Assembly: GCA_902363555.1 (NCBI GenBank)
Contig: CABJAM010000005.1
Span: 186,001 to 250,000, forward strand
Source: Lachnospiraceae bacterium
GTDB lineage: Bacteria > Bacillota > Clostridia > Lachnospirales > Lachnospiraceae
Length of the DNA stretch: 64,000 nucleotides
Direction: 5' to 3'
The position numbers were made by a program, and so were the translations under genes. The notes beneath the pieces are model-generated. The model ran no database searches and was not told the origin of the DNA. It saw only the letters and a program-made list of their open reading frames with translations. Below are positions 1 through 7,680 of the stretch, one piece after another. The first letter of the stretch is position 1, and every line of letters starts with the position of its first letter.

Positions 1-836
1 ACCTCATCCGCATTGACAGAGCCATTGGTCGTCACGATCTCCATCGTATAGGCTTCACTCTTAGACGCCTTCACTGCACCGTTCTGAGAGGAGGAAATGA
101 TTTCCTGAGCCTGGAGATTATGCATGGACACGGCGCCATTGGTCGTCTTTAATTCAATGCGGCCGGCACGGATATCGCCCATGGAAATCTTACCGTTGGT
201 ACTTTTCAGTGAAAAGCTCTCCAGCCCTTCCGGAATAGCGATATTCAGCTTCACCCACAGACCGCCGATGCCGAAAAAGTAGATAAAGCTCTTCTTTCTG
301 CGTACCCGTACACGGTACGTATTATTTTCCCGGTCGTAGGATTCTTCCAGATCATAGTATCCGTCATTGTTACCTACAAGCTGAATGTGGATACAGCCGT
401 CGGTGGACGGAACCACATTCGACTCAAAGTTATCACAGATCACGGACACATTATGGTACACCGGATCATCGTCCAGTCTTCTGGCAATGGAATATACCGG
501 CGCCGGAGCTTCACTCTGAGCTTCGCTTCCTTCTCCATCGGCGGCTTCTGCTTCTCCTTCTCTGTCCAGATCTGCATCCGCTTCAGCTCCGTCAGCCGTC
601 ACATCTCCGGTCACAGGAACATACTCAGCGATCCGTTCCATTCTGGACATTTCCAGGCAATCCCGGATGAGCTCGTTCACATCGCCCAGCTCCCTGCATA
701 ATTCATCTTCGCCTTTACCCTGGGCCTGGCCGTTGGTAAAATGCATCTCGCAGTCACTTTCAATTTCTCTGGCAAAGCCTTCGTCCACTGATTTAAGACC
801 CTCTTTTAAAAGTGTCATATATATGTTCTTAGTCAT
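1..836 (-). CDS. DUF4097-type adhesin-like protein (3' end outside window)
   Basis: The frame opens at ATG 836 and runs without a stop to base 1, so only the N-terminal 278 or so residues are visible. Residues 1-65 are acidic and helical, resembling the HAAS/DUF1700-like N-terminus often seen beside PadR regulators. An Ala/Glu/Asp-rich linker follows. From about residue 180 there are repeated short beta motifs of the type STNGKIS, TTNGAVS and TTNGSVN, typical of the DUF4097 beta-helix fold. The start overlaps the stop of the upstream padR gene (ATGA, 833-836), so the two are translationally coupled. Family function is unknown; it probably belongs to an envelope-related PadR operon. No membrane segment is visible in the part present. 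Confidence 0.8.
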   Translation of the reverse strand, partial: MTKNIYMTLLKEGLKSVDEGFAREIESDCEMHFTNGQAQGKGEDELCRELGDVNELIRDCLEMSRMERIAEYVPVTGDVTADGAEADADLDREGEAEAADGEGSEAQSEAPAPVYSIARRLDDDPVYHNVSVICDNFESNVVPSTDGCIHIQLVGNNDGYYDLEESYDRENNTYRVRVRRKKSFIYFFGIGGLWVKLNIAIPEGLESFSLKSTNGKISMGDIRAGRIELKTTNGAVSMHNLQAQEIISSSQNGAVKASKSEAYTMEIVTTNGSVNADE

Positions 837-1153
837 TCAAATCCCTCGCTTTCCATGATCCTTGTGACCGCGGCCACAAATTCCTTCCACTCTACCTGAA
901 GCTTTCCATGATACTGAAATCCTTTTTCAGTTAAATGGTAATATTTTCGTGCCGGACCGCCCTCCGACTCCACCAGATAAGTCTGTACATATTCATCGTC
1001 TTTCAAACGCTTGAGAATCAAATACAATGTTCCGGTGGCAATCTGCATTTCTTTGGAAATCAGCTCCGTCATCTCATATCCGTAGCGGTCCCGACGGGTG
1101 AGCTGAGTTAATACACACAATTCCAGAGCACCTTTTTTTAATTGAGTATTCAC
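833..1153 (-). CDS. PadR family transcriptional regulator
   Basis: A 106-residue winged-helix protein. Its N-terminus (KKGALELCVLTQL, then YGYEMTELISKE) and wing region (GTLYLILKRLKDDEYV, then PARKYYHLTEKG) are textbook PadR. It lacks the long C-terminal dimerisation extension, so it is the short PadR-s2 type. The start codon is GTG at 1153, preceded by AAGGAGG with 7 nt spacing. It overlaps the DUF4097-type gene by 4 nt. PadR proteins usually repress their own operon; two palindromes immediately upstream (1193-1208 and 1206-1242) are candidate operators. The ligand cannot be inferred. Confidence 0.93.
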   Translation of the reverse strand: MNTQLKKGALELCVLTQLTRRDRYGYEMTELISKEMQIATGTLYLILKRLKDDEYVQTYLVESEGGPARKYYHLTEKGFQYHGKLQVEWKEFVAAVTRIMESEGFE

Positions 1154-1192
1154 AGCATTACCTCCTTTTTGTATATATTAACACATGCTATT

Positions 1193-1208
1193 CTATAATG
1201 CAATATAG
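1193..1208. promoter_or_regulatory. Candidate PadR operator (near-palindrome)
   Basis: CTATAATGCAATATAG is a 16-bp palindrome broken at only one symmetric pair. It lies 40 nt upstream of the padR start. Its position fits an autoregulatory operator; no binding evidence exists in the sequence alone. Confidence 0.45.
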
Positions 1209-1242
1209 TATTTATAAAAAAATATATTTTTTATAAATACTA
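1206..1242. repeat. Perfect 16-bp inverted repeat upstream of padR
   Basis: Two perfect 16-bp arms (TAGTATTTATAAAAAA and its complement) flank a 5-nt centre. It overlaps the right edge of the smaller palindrome. It could be a second operator or a bidirectional terminator-like hairpin, since A/T runs lie on both sides. It separates the padR operon from the AT-rich DUF262 module. Confidence 0.6.
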
Positions 1243-1330
1243 GTTATTTAAAAAACTTACTTAGACTGTAATTCACTGATATATTTTAATCTTGTATAGC
1301 ATATATTAATTACAGAAATTATTATAACTA

Positions 1331-1359
1331 TTGTTAAAATTTAAATTTGAAGATATAAT
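1331..1359 (+). promoter_or_regulatory. Sigma-A type promoter for the DUF262-HEPN module
   Basis: TTGTTA (1331-1336), a 17-nt spacer and a perfect TATAAT (1354-1359). Transcription would start near 1366, only about 5 nt before ATG 1371, which would make the mRNA almost leaderless for that start. This favours an alternative TTG start at 1392, which has AGGAGG 8 nt upstream. Confidence 0.5.
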
Positions 1360-1370
1360 GGAGGTAAAGA

Positions 1371-2450
1371 ATGAAACAGGAGGTTTTAATTTTGAAAACA
1401 TTTAAGCCGAGATCGTTTTCGATATCCGATTTATATGATTGGTATAATCAGACACCAAGACAACTAATATTAAATCCTAAATTTCAGCGTAGAGCTGTTT
1501 GGACGCCTCAATCAAAATCATATCTAATAAATACTGTGTTGTTAGGGCTTCCATTGCCTATATTTTTCTTGCGCCAAAACACAGATCCACAGAGTAAAAA
1601 AACCATACGTGAGGTTGTTGATGGTCAGCAAAGATTAAGGGCCATATTTGATTTCATAGATAATGGCTTCCAGCTTAGGAAAGCTCAGAATGAAATCTTT
1701 GGTGGTTATTTTTTTTCCGAGTTACCATCTGACGTACAGTCAGACTTTCTAAGTTATGAATTAACAGTAAATGTATTAATTGATCTGGATGACAAAGATG
1801 TCTTAGACATTTTTGCTCGATTGAATTCATATGGAGTTAAATTAAACACGCAAGAACTTATAAATGCTAAATACTTTGGATACTTTAAACAACTTGTATA
1901 TTCTCTAGGGTTTAATTTCACGAAATATTGGGAAATTAATAAACTTTTTTCAAATGCAAATATTATGAGAATGAAAGAGGCCGAATTTGTATCTGAACTA
2001 TTAGTTGCAATGATTGATGGAATACAGGATCTAAAAGCAGTTGAAAAATATTATTCAAAATATGACGAGAAATTTGACATTCGTTTTGAATTAGAAGATA
2101 AGTTTTGTGAAATAATGGACTTTATAGCTAATCTATACGATGGGGATTTTTCCAATACAAGTTACAGTTCATCACCATTATTTTATAGCATATTTGTTGC
2201 GATATACCATCTAAATTACGGTGTAAATGATTTTACTTTTCCAAGACGACCATTAACAAAAGAAGATAATGCAAAAGTTCGATCAGCATTAGACGAAATA
2301 GAAGAAACTTTACATAAAGAAGATGGAATAACGGCAGAAGAGCAAAAATTTATAATCTCATGTAAAAAATCAACTGGCCATAAGATTAATAAGGTAACTC
2401 GTTGTAATTACGTTATGTCAGTTATCAATACACATTTGGGGATAAAATAA
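1371..2450 (+). CDS. DUF262 domain protein (GmrSD N-terminal-like)
   Basis: A 359-residue protein with the hallmarks of DUF262: LNPKFQRRAVWT at 34-45, the signature DGQQRLRAI at 84-92, and FARLNSYGVKLNTQELINAKY-type residues across 148-168. DUF262 is an NTP-dependent, ParB/Srx-like module found in GmrSD type IV restriction and in SspE-type defence proteins. No C-terminal HNH (DUF1524) domain is visible, so if this is a nuclease system the catalytic part must be elsewhere; the next gene is the obvious partner. The two reading frames share TAATG (stop/start overlap at 2450). Codon use is far more AT-rich than the flanking core genes, suggesting acquisition. ATG 1371 has GGAGG upstream, but TTG 1392 is a credible alternative start. 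Confidence 0.88.
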   Translation: MKQEVLILKTFKPRSFSISDLYDWYNQTPRQLILNPKFQRRAVWTPQSKSYLINTVLLGLPLPIFFLRQNTDPQSKKTIREVVDGQQRLRAIFDFIDNGFQLRKAQNEIFGGYFFSELPSDVQSDFLSYELTVNVLIDLDDKDVLDIFARLNSYGVKLNTQELINAKYFGYFKQLVYSLGFNFTKYWEINKLFSNANIMRMKEAEFVSELLVAMIDGIQDLKAVEKYYSKYDEKFDIRFELEDKFCEIMDFIANLYDGDFSNTSYSSSPLFYSIFVAIYHLNYGVNDFTFPRRPLTKEDNAKVRSALDEIEETLHKEDGITAEEQKFIISCKKSTGHKINKVTRCNYVMSVINTHLGIK

Positions 2451-3079
2451 TGATATTAAACGATGTGTTTAATGATGCTTTACAAGAATGTGAAAAAGCT
2501 TCTAAACTGATAAATGATACAAACATACTATTTAATAATCATGTTGAAAGCAATGGTATAGCATTTTCATCAGAAATACATACTTGTATTATTAATGGGG
2601 CTTTTTTGACTCTTTTTATGACATTGGAAAGGTTTTTAGAGAATTCTTTTATATGCTATATGATGGGCCAACGAGGAATCAATGGAAATATAGTCAAAAG
2701 ATACATATTTCCTGATGATGAGGAAAAGGCAATTAATATATTAAAGGGAACAAGCCGTTTTGCTGATTTTACAAACCGTGATACAATTATAAAATTGGCC
2801 AATAACTTTTTTGAATTTGGCGGTACATATTCATATTTGAATTCAATCTCAGTTGATTTTGAAGAAATGAAAAAAATTAGAAATGCCATTTCTCATATTT
2901 CTATTGAAAGTGAACGCGCATTTCGAGGACTTGTTCGTACTAAATTAGGATCATTGCCAAGAAATATAAATACATCTAGCTTTTTAAATACTATTATGCC
3001 CAATCATACAAATACATTTTTTATTCATTACAGAGATGTCGTCGTCAATACTATAAATAATATTGCAATGTCATTTTAA
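2450..3079 (+). CDS. HEPN-domain protein, likely RNase partner of DUF262
   Basis: A 209-residue, mostly alpha-helical protein. Residues 144-149 read RNAISH, which fits the HEPN ribonuclease motif R-(N/D/H)-x3-H. The segment around 50-70 (AFLTLFMTLERFLENSF) resembles the first HEPN helices of the MAE_28990/MAE_18760-type proteins. It starts 1 nt inside the DUF262 stop (TAATG), so the pair is translationally coupled and probably acts as a unit. HEPN proteins in such pairs are commonly RNase toxins or effectors in anti-phage systems; that role is inference here. The gene is AT-rich, like its partner. It has no transmembrane segment or other domain. Confidence 0.75.
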   Translation: MILNDVFNDALQECEKASKLINDTNILFNNHVESNGIAFSSEIHTCIINGAFLTLFMTLERFLENSFICYMMGQRGINGNIVKRYIFPDDEEKAINILKGTSRFADFTNRDTIIKLANNFFEFGGTYSYLNSISVDFEEMKKIRNAISHISIESERAFRGLVRTKLGSLPRNINTSSFLNTIMPNHTNTFFIHYRDVVVNTINNIAMSF

Positions 3080-3175
3080 GCAACTTTTAACTATTAGCTA
3101 ATGTCAATATATATTAGTCAGGAAGTCTTACTAATCTAACATACAATATTGCTAAGTAAATAATTAGCCTAATAA

Positions 3176-3217
3176 CGAAAGAGAAATGCTTTCACTGAAA
3201 TCTGCACTTCTCTTTCG
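3176..3217 (-). terminator. Hairpin downstream of thrC
   Basis: Ten-bp perfect arms CGAAAGAGAA / TTCTCTTTCG around a 22-nt loop. It lies 20 nt past the thrC stop, between convergent genes. The arms end in short T-rich runs rather than a clean U-tract, so it may serve both strands weakly. Confidence 0.5.
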
Positions 3218-3236
3218 CTTATCTTAAAATTGCAAT

Positions 3237-4721
3237 TCAGATTCCAAGCCAGCCCTTTACCGTAGCTTCCATAGCATCCACATCACACTGATTGTTATGT
3301 AACACCGGAGCTGTACGTATCTCTTCCACTGCTTTTGGCACGGCGACATTGGCAATTTTTGAAAGCTCGTCGATGAGGGCAAAATCGTCCATGGCATCGT
3401 ACCTGCTGTCAATGGCTGTCATCACGCTGCGGGCAAACTTGTAAGGACTGGCCGTTGAAGCGATGATAGTCTTTTTATCGTCTCCGGTCTCCTTCACATA
3501 TTTTTTATAAACCGCACCGGCCACAGCCGTATGGGTGTCAATGACATAACCAGTTTCTGTATAAAGATCATGGATCATGCCGGCAGTTTCCGTCTCATCA
3601 GCAAAATTTCCATAGAAATCCGCCAGCTTTTCCTTCATCTGCGGCGTGATCTCGTATTTTCCGCTGCCACTTAAAGCGCTCATAAGTGCGCTGTTGGCTT
3701 CCGGATCTTCTCCGGCGATCTTATAGATCAGACGCTCCAGATTGCTGGAAATGAGAATGTCCATGGACGGTGAGGATGTCAGGACAAAATCCCGGTTGCG
3801 ATCATAGCTTCCGGTCGTGAAAAAGTCGTAAAGGACTTTATTTTCATTGGATGCACAGATCAGACGGTCGATGGGCAGCCCCATGTTCTTGGCATAGTAA
3901 GCGGCAAGAATATTTCCAAAGTTACCGGTGGGCACGACTACATTGATCTTCTCGCCATTTTTAATCTCCTCGTTTTTAACGAGCATGGCATAGGCATACA
4001 CATAATATACGATCTGAGGTACAAGGCGGCCAATATTGATCGAATTGGCAGAGGAAAACTGAAAACCGTGATCAGCCAGCTCTTTAGCCAGCGCCTTGTC
4101 ATTAAACATCTTCTTTACGCCGGTCTGGGCGTCATCAAAATTCCCATGGATACCCACAACAAAGGTATTCTTTCCCTTCTGAGTCACCATCTGCTTTTCC
4201 TGCACCGGGCTGACGCCATCCTTCGGATAGAAAACAATAATGCGTGTACCTTCCACATCGGCAAATCCGGCCATGGCGGCCTTTCCCGTATCTCCGGAGG
4301 TGGCTGTGAGAATAACGATCTCATTGCTCACATTATTCTTCTTTGCCGCGGTGGTCATCAAATGGGGGAGGATGGACAGGGCCATATCCTTAAAAGCAAT
4401 GGTGGAGCCGTGGAACAATTCCAGATAATAGGCGCCGTCGGCATAAGCCAATGGAGCGATTTCTTCCGTATCGAACTTGGAATCATAGGCATTATTAATA
4501 CATTTTTTTAACTCTTCCTCCGTAAAATCCGTCAGATAAAGCTTCATAACCTCATAAGCCACTTCCTGATAGGTCATTGATGCCAGCTTCTCCACAGGTA
4601 CATCCAGCGCCGGGATCTGGCTTGGAACAAAAAGTCCGCCATTCTCTGCCAGACCTTTTAAAATAGCTGCGGACGCTGTAACGCCTTCCCCGCCTCGGGT
4701 ACTTTTATATATCAGACTCAT
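3237..4721 (-). CDS. thrC: Threonine synthase
   Basis: PLP-dependent enzyme converting O-phosphohomoserine to threonine in the cytosol. The 494-residue product has the long threonine synthase N-terminus (STRGG), the PLP-lysine region HGSTIAFKDMAL, the TATSGDTGKAA phosphate-binding loop, and NSINIGRLVPQ followed by PTGNFGN. The frame could extend to 4760, but ATG 4721 has GAGGAA 7 nt upstream and starts at the conserved MSLIYKSTRG, so I chose it. It is monocistronic, with its own strong promoter at 4780-4808. No T-box is seen in the short leader. Confidence 0.95.
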   Translation of the reverse strand: MSLIYKSTRGGEGVTASAAILKGLAENGGLFVPSQIPALDVPVEKLASMTYQEVAYEVMKLYLTDFTEEELKKCINNAYDSKFDTEEIAPLAYADGAYYLELFHGSTIAFKDMALSILPHLMTTAAKKNNVSNEIVILTATSGDTGKAAMAGFADVEGTRIIVFYPKDGVSPVQEKQMVTQKGKNTFVVGIHGNFDDAQTGVKKMFNDKALAKELADHGFQFSSANSINIGRLVPQIVYYVYAYAMLVKNEEIKNGEKINVVVPTGNFGNILAAYYAKNMGLPIDRLICASNENKVLYDFFTTGSYDRNRDFVLTSSPSMDILISSNLERLIYKIAGEDPEANSALMSALSGSGKYEITPQMKEKLADFYGNFADETETAGMIHDLYTETGYVIDTHTAVAGAVYKKYVKETGDDKKTIIASTASPYKFARSVMTAIDSRYDAMDDFALIDELSKIANVAVPKAVEEIRTAPVLHNNQCDVDAMEATVKGWLGI

Positions 4722-4779
4722 GGGAATTTCCTCACTTTCGCACGTTAGTATATTGAACATATTTTAGAATATGTTCTTG

Positions 4780-4808
4780 ATTATAGCATATAGTTTTTTC
4801 CATATCAA
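4780..4808 (-). promoter_or_regulatory. thrC promoter
   Basis: On the minus strand TTGATA (4808-4803), a 17-nt spacer and a perfect TATAAT (4785-4780). Predicted transcription start is near 4772, giving a leader of about 50 nt before ATG 4721. Confidence 0.75.
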
Positions 4809-4960
4809 GAGTAATAACGACAAAAATTGCGTGCAGCGCGTATGAATGTCCGTGCATTACGCACATGCCAGTATGCGGATTGTTGTCAAATCTCTTTTGT
4901 ATTTTGAAAAATTTTCAGTAATCTATGATCTGCCATCCGCATTTTCCCTTCGTGATAGTA

Positions 4961-5132
4961 AGAAAAATGCCTGGGCAATTAAGCTCAGGCAATAATTTTT
5001 CTTTTTGAATTGCAATTCTGGGAGCGGACCTATGATCTCCATAGGTAGAGAGCTTCCTTGTATTTGTATTGCCCGCAAGGTCGGAACGGGTAGCTCCTCA
5101 CTGTCGCCGCAAAAGCTCTTATGCTTTTCATT
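4961..5132 (-). ncRNA. Unassigned small RNA with own promoter and terminator
   Basis: No credible ORF lies here, yet a strong promoter (5139-5167) and a terminator (GCCTGAGC / GCCCAGGC, then ATTTTTCTT, 4961-4990) bracket about 170 nt. The transcript would form several clear hairpins: AAAAGC/GCTTTT near the 5' end; CCCG/CGGG nested inside GAGC/GCTC; and a perfect ACCTATG/CATAGGT stem with a 5-nt loop. GCGG near the 5' end can pair with CCGC after that stem, closing a multi-branch core. It ends about 190 nt before the separate thrC promoter, so it is not simply the thrC leader. I looked for 6S, SRP, T-box, SAM, TPP, lysine and glycine signatures and found no convincing match; a divergent 6S RNA remains possible. 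Confidence 0.5.
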
Positions 5133-5138
5133 ACTTAT

Positions 5139-5167
5139 AATCTATCATGCCGTACTGTCCTTGTCAA
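5139..5167 (-). promoter_or_regulatory. Promoter of the small RNA
   Basis: Perfect -35 TTGACA (5167-5162), a 17-nt spacer and TAGATT (5144-5139). It points into the structured RNA and lies downstream of the radical SAM gene. Confidence 0.65.
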
Positions 5168-5215
5168 CCTGCTTTTATTATTTTTTCGATTGCTTTTATT
5201 ATTTTCCCCAGTACT

Positions 5216-5905
5216 TCAATCTCCCACCCCAAAATCTGTATTTTCATACAAAACCTCAATGGCCGGGTCATCATCCAGATACTTATATTTCTCCCGAAAC
5301 CAGGCGATGAGCGCATCATCCTTCTTTATGGCAGTGGTATTGTTCGTATAGACATTAACTGTTCCCAGCTTAAAATACTTTTTCAGTATGTCAATGTCAC
5401 GGTCGATCATTTCCTTCGTCTGGCCCTTGATGCCTACCATGATACACGGCGAGTCAAAATACTCTGCCACTTCCTCCGGCGTCTTAAAATCCGCATTCTT
5501 ATTAAGAACTTTCTGGCGGAAATCATTGTCAAAGGTTTCCACACCGATTTTATAGGTAATGGGAACGCCCATGGCATCCCGCATTTTCTGAAGCTGCCGG
5601 CGGTACATCCAGTGGCTTTCAAAAAACAACCGGTGGATATTTTTCTCCTTAACGATCCTTCGGATCAGCTCCAGGGTTGGTTTGGGCAGCTCAAAACAAC
5701 TGGCGGAATCAATAACCTCCAGCACGCCAAGCTCTCCGGTAACATTTTGGAGTACCTGAGCGTTGAGTGCTGTCATCTCGGCCTCATTTCTGGAATTATC
5801 ATCTATGTAATCGCAAAAGGCGCACTTGCCCCATGCACAGGGAAAGGCTTTTAAAAGCACGATCTCTCTTGGATTTTTATTTGTAATCTTACTATATCTG
5901 TCCAT
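5216..5905 (-). CDS. Small radical SAM protein, candidate queuosine-salvage lyase
   Basis: A 229-residue protein with an N-terminal cysteine motif CAWGKCAFC (residues about 23-31), i.e. CX4CX2C rather than the canonical CX3CX2C, with the usual aromatic before the last Cys. The rest (HRLFFESHWMYRR, YKIGVETFDNDFR) fits a partial TIM barrel of radical SAM type. It starts inside the stop of the upstream ECF S-component gene (TAATG), so the two are co-translated behind the preQ1-I riboswitch. Clostridia are known to salvage queuine using a radical SAM lyase (QueL) together with an ECF transporter. The context makes that function the leading hypothesis, but identity with QueL is inferred, not shown. 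Confidence 0.75.
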   Translation of the reverse strand: MDRYSKITNKNPREIVLLKAFPCAWGKCAFCDYIDDNSRNEAEMTALNAQVLQNVTGELGVLEVIDSASCFELPKPTLELIRRIVKEKNIHRLFFESHWMYRRQLQKMRDAMGVPITYKIGVETFDNDFRQKVLNKNADFKTPEEVAEYFDSPCIMVGIKGQTKEMIDRDIDILKKYFKLGTVNVYTNNTTAIKKDDALIAWFREKYKYLDDDPAIEVLYENTDFGVGD

Positions 5906-6522
5906 TACTTAACCCTCCGTATTTTCCCCAGCAGATCGCCGGGCATAACCTTGATCACCGCAGCAGCGATGAGTATCCCTATAAATTCGTCGGCATAATC
6001 GGTGAATATCTGCACACTGAAACAGGCGGCCGTCAGGCTGACGCCCAGCTTTGTCATAATCTGGACAATATAAGACGAACCTGCGGATGTGATTCCGCCA
6101 AATACAAATGTGGTAACCAGTGCACTGGAAATAGATGTGGGCAAAGATACAATAAACGCGCCGATGGGCAGACGCCATCCCTTAAGCCAGACGGTGCGGA
6201 ACATCATCCCCGCCATAATGCCGGTAAATATCTGTACCGGAGCATAGTAGAAGGAATAGACATCAAAAGTAAATCCGGAAATAAGGCTGCCGACTACACC
6301 GGTCAGGGCGCCGTTTACCGGACCCAGCAGCGCCGAGCACATGACGGTTCCGATAGAATCCAGATATACGGGTAGCCTTAAATTCATGGCAATAAATGCG
6401 CCAACCACATTGAGGACCGCGCAAAAAGCCATACAGCACTGGCGGACAGTTGCGCCCTGTCTGCGCGCGCCGGTATGGCTGCCGGGAGTAAGCCCGGAGC
6501 TTTGAATATTTTGTTTTCTCAT
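5905..6522 (-). CDS. ECF transporter S component, likely queuosine-precursor uptake
   Basis: A 205-residue integral membrane protein with about six hydrophobic segments. It has the QueT-like sequence LNVVGAFIAMNLRLPVYLDS, followed by Gly-rich GPVNGALTGVVGSLISGF. The substrate-binding S subunit works with a shared EcfAA'T module, which is not encoded here. The longer frame from 6543 has no ribosome site, whereas ATG 6522 has GGAG 9 nt upstream, so I use it. A preQ1-I riboswitch lies in the leader, supporting preQ1, preQ0 or queuine as substrate. It is co-translated with the radical SAM gene. Confidence 0.82.
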   Translation of the reverse strand: MRKQNIQSSGLTPGSHTGARRQGATVRQCCMAFCAVLNVVGAFIAMNLRLPVYLDSIGTVMCSALLGPVNGALTGVVGSLISGFTFDVYSFYYAPVQIFTGIMAGMMFRTVWLKGWRLPIGAFIVSLPTSISSALVTTFVFGGITSAGSSYIVQIMTKLGVSLTAACFSVQIFTDYADEFIGILIAAAVIKVMPGDLLGKIRRVK

Positions 6523-6554
6523 GTTTTCATTCTCCAATCTCATTCACAAAGATC

Positions 6555-6583
6555 GTAACCGCTCAGAAGGACCGAACTGTTAC
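6555..6583. repeat. GTAAC-type dispersed hairpin element, copy 1
   Basis: GTAACCGCTC and GAACTGTTAC arms around a 9-nt centre. It belongs to the family also seen at 16600, 16637, 20066, 30085 and 47792. Here it sits in the leader between the preQ1 aptamer and the ECF gene. Confidence 0.6.
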
Positions 6584-6606
6584 CAAAATTTTACAGTGAT
6601 TCGATA

Positions 6607-6640
6607 CTTGGTTTTTTATCCTGGGAAGTTCGCGAACCAG
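6607..6640 (-). promoter_or_regulatory. preQ1-I riboswitch
   Basis: The 34-nt minus-strand RNA has stem CUGG/CCAG and a loop that begins UUCGC and ends with a C next to the 3' arm, the position that binds preQ1. The A-rich tail GAUAAAAAACCAAG matches the preQ1-I consensus tail. Length and layout align base for base with the well-known 34-nt Thermoanaerobacter preQ1 aptamer and share the GGUUC and AUAAAAAAC features of the Bacillus queC element. The aptamer is 85 nt upstream of ATG 6522. The tail can pair with a downstream UUGGU, a possible expression platform. Confidence 0.82.
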
Positions 6641-6782
6641 TCCGGCGCATCCAGCGCGCCGATTATATGAAATACAATTACTTACTTCCCCCACGCCTGC
6701 GGCCCGGGCTCACTAAGTGTTCCAATTATATCATCCTTTTTTCCCGTATTCAAGAAAAAACTTCCACTTTGACTTAAAATAG

Positions 6783-6791
6783 TGGTATACT
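6783..6791 (+). promoter_or_regulatory. Extended -10 promoter
   Basis: TGGTATACT (TG-N-TATACT) is about 70 nt upstream of the TIGR01906-type gene. No good -35 is visible at 16-18 nt, consistent with an extended -10 promoter. Confidence 0.45.
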
Positions 6792-6861
6792 GATAACAGT
6801 TCATCTCGGTGAATCACCCACGCGGATGAGCTGTTATAAAAACTTTGGAGGCACATGTAAT

Positions 6862-7548
6862 ATGAATACAAAAAAGAAAGATCCCGGGCAGACTGCCATA
6901 CAACTGGCGCTGTCACTGATCCTGGTCCTGTTTATCATTTCATTTTCCGTCGTTTTTACATTGAATATCCGGCCGCTGTACTACTTTGATATAGGGCATC
7001 TGAATATTTCAGAAACCTCCGGCTATTCCGACAGCGATATACGGGCCAACTATGATGTACTTATTGACTACAACAATATTTTCGGACCGGATACGCTGGA
7101 ATTTCCTACCCTTGCCATGTCCACCGAGGGGCGTATACATTTCGAGGAGGTCAAGGATATTTTCGTAGCTGTGGAAATCCTCTGCATCGCTACTTTTATT
7201 CTTGGACTGGCCGGCATTTTATGGCAGCATAAAAAAAGGGATGTGCATTACTTAAAATACACTTCCATCCTGACCATTGCCATCCCCGTCGTCCTTGGGC
7301 TCATATTCAGCTTAAACTGGGAACAAAGCTTTGTCACGTTCCACCACATCTTTTTTAATAATGACTACTGGATCTTCAGCCCCAGCACCGACCCGGTCAT
7401 TACAATTTTGCCGGACACCTTCTTCTTCCACTGCGCCATGATGATACTTGGCACCGTGATTCTTGGAAGCGTCCTGTGCTTTGTCATTTACAGACTCCGG
7501 TCAAAACGCCTCAAATCGGTTCTGCCCCCGCAGGACAGTCATCAATAA
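6862..7548 (+). CDS. TIGR01906 family (DUF1461) integral membrane protein
   Basis: A 228-residue membrane protein with four transmembrane helices (about residues 14-38, 100-121, 135-153 and 192-215). The conserved TIGR01906 stretch FHHIFFNNDYWIFSPSTD precedes VITILPDTFF. Function is unknown; the family is common in Lachnospiraceae. An in-frame ATG at 6826 exists without a ribosome site, while ATG 6862 follows GGAGG by 10 nt. The gene ends before a short CAGCCG/CGGCTG hairpin. It appears monocistronic. Confidence 0.85.
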   Translation: MNTKKKDPGQTAIQLALSLILVLFIISFSVVFTLNIRPLYYFDIGHLNISETSGYSDSDIRANYDVLIDYNNIFGPDTLEFPTLAMSTEGRIHFEEVKDIFVAVEILCIATFILGLAGILWQHKKRDVHYLKYTSILTIAIPVVLGLIFSLNWEQSFVTFHHIFFNNDYWIFSPSTDPVITILPDTFFFHCAMMILGTVILGSVLCFVIYRLRSKRLKSVLPPQDSHQ

Positions 7549-7680
7549 GCAGCCGTTCACCGTCCGGCTGCTGTATGCAGGATCGTAAACAGTAACGCCT
7601 TCGGACAGATCCGGCCATAAAATGACAGGATTTATAGCTTCCAATGATCTATAATTTAGTTATTCAGGAGGTAGGAACTA

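Noticed and set aside
4961..5132. T-box, SAM, SRP or 6S identity for the small RNA
   Set aside because: None of the conserved blocks of the first three could be found, and 6S similarity was too vague to claim.
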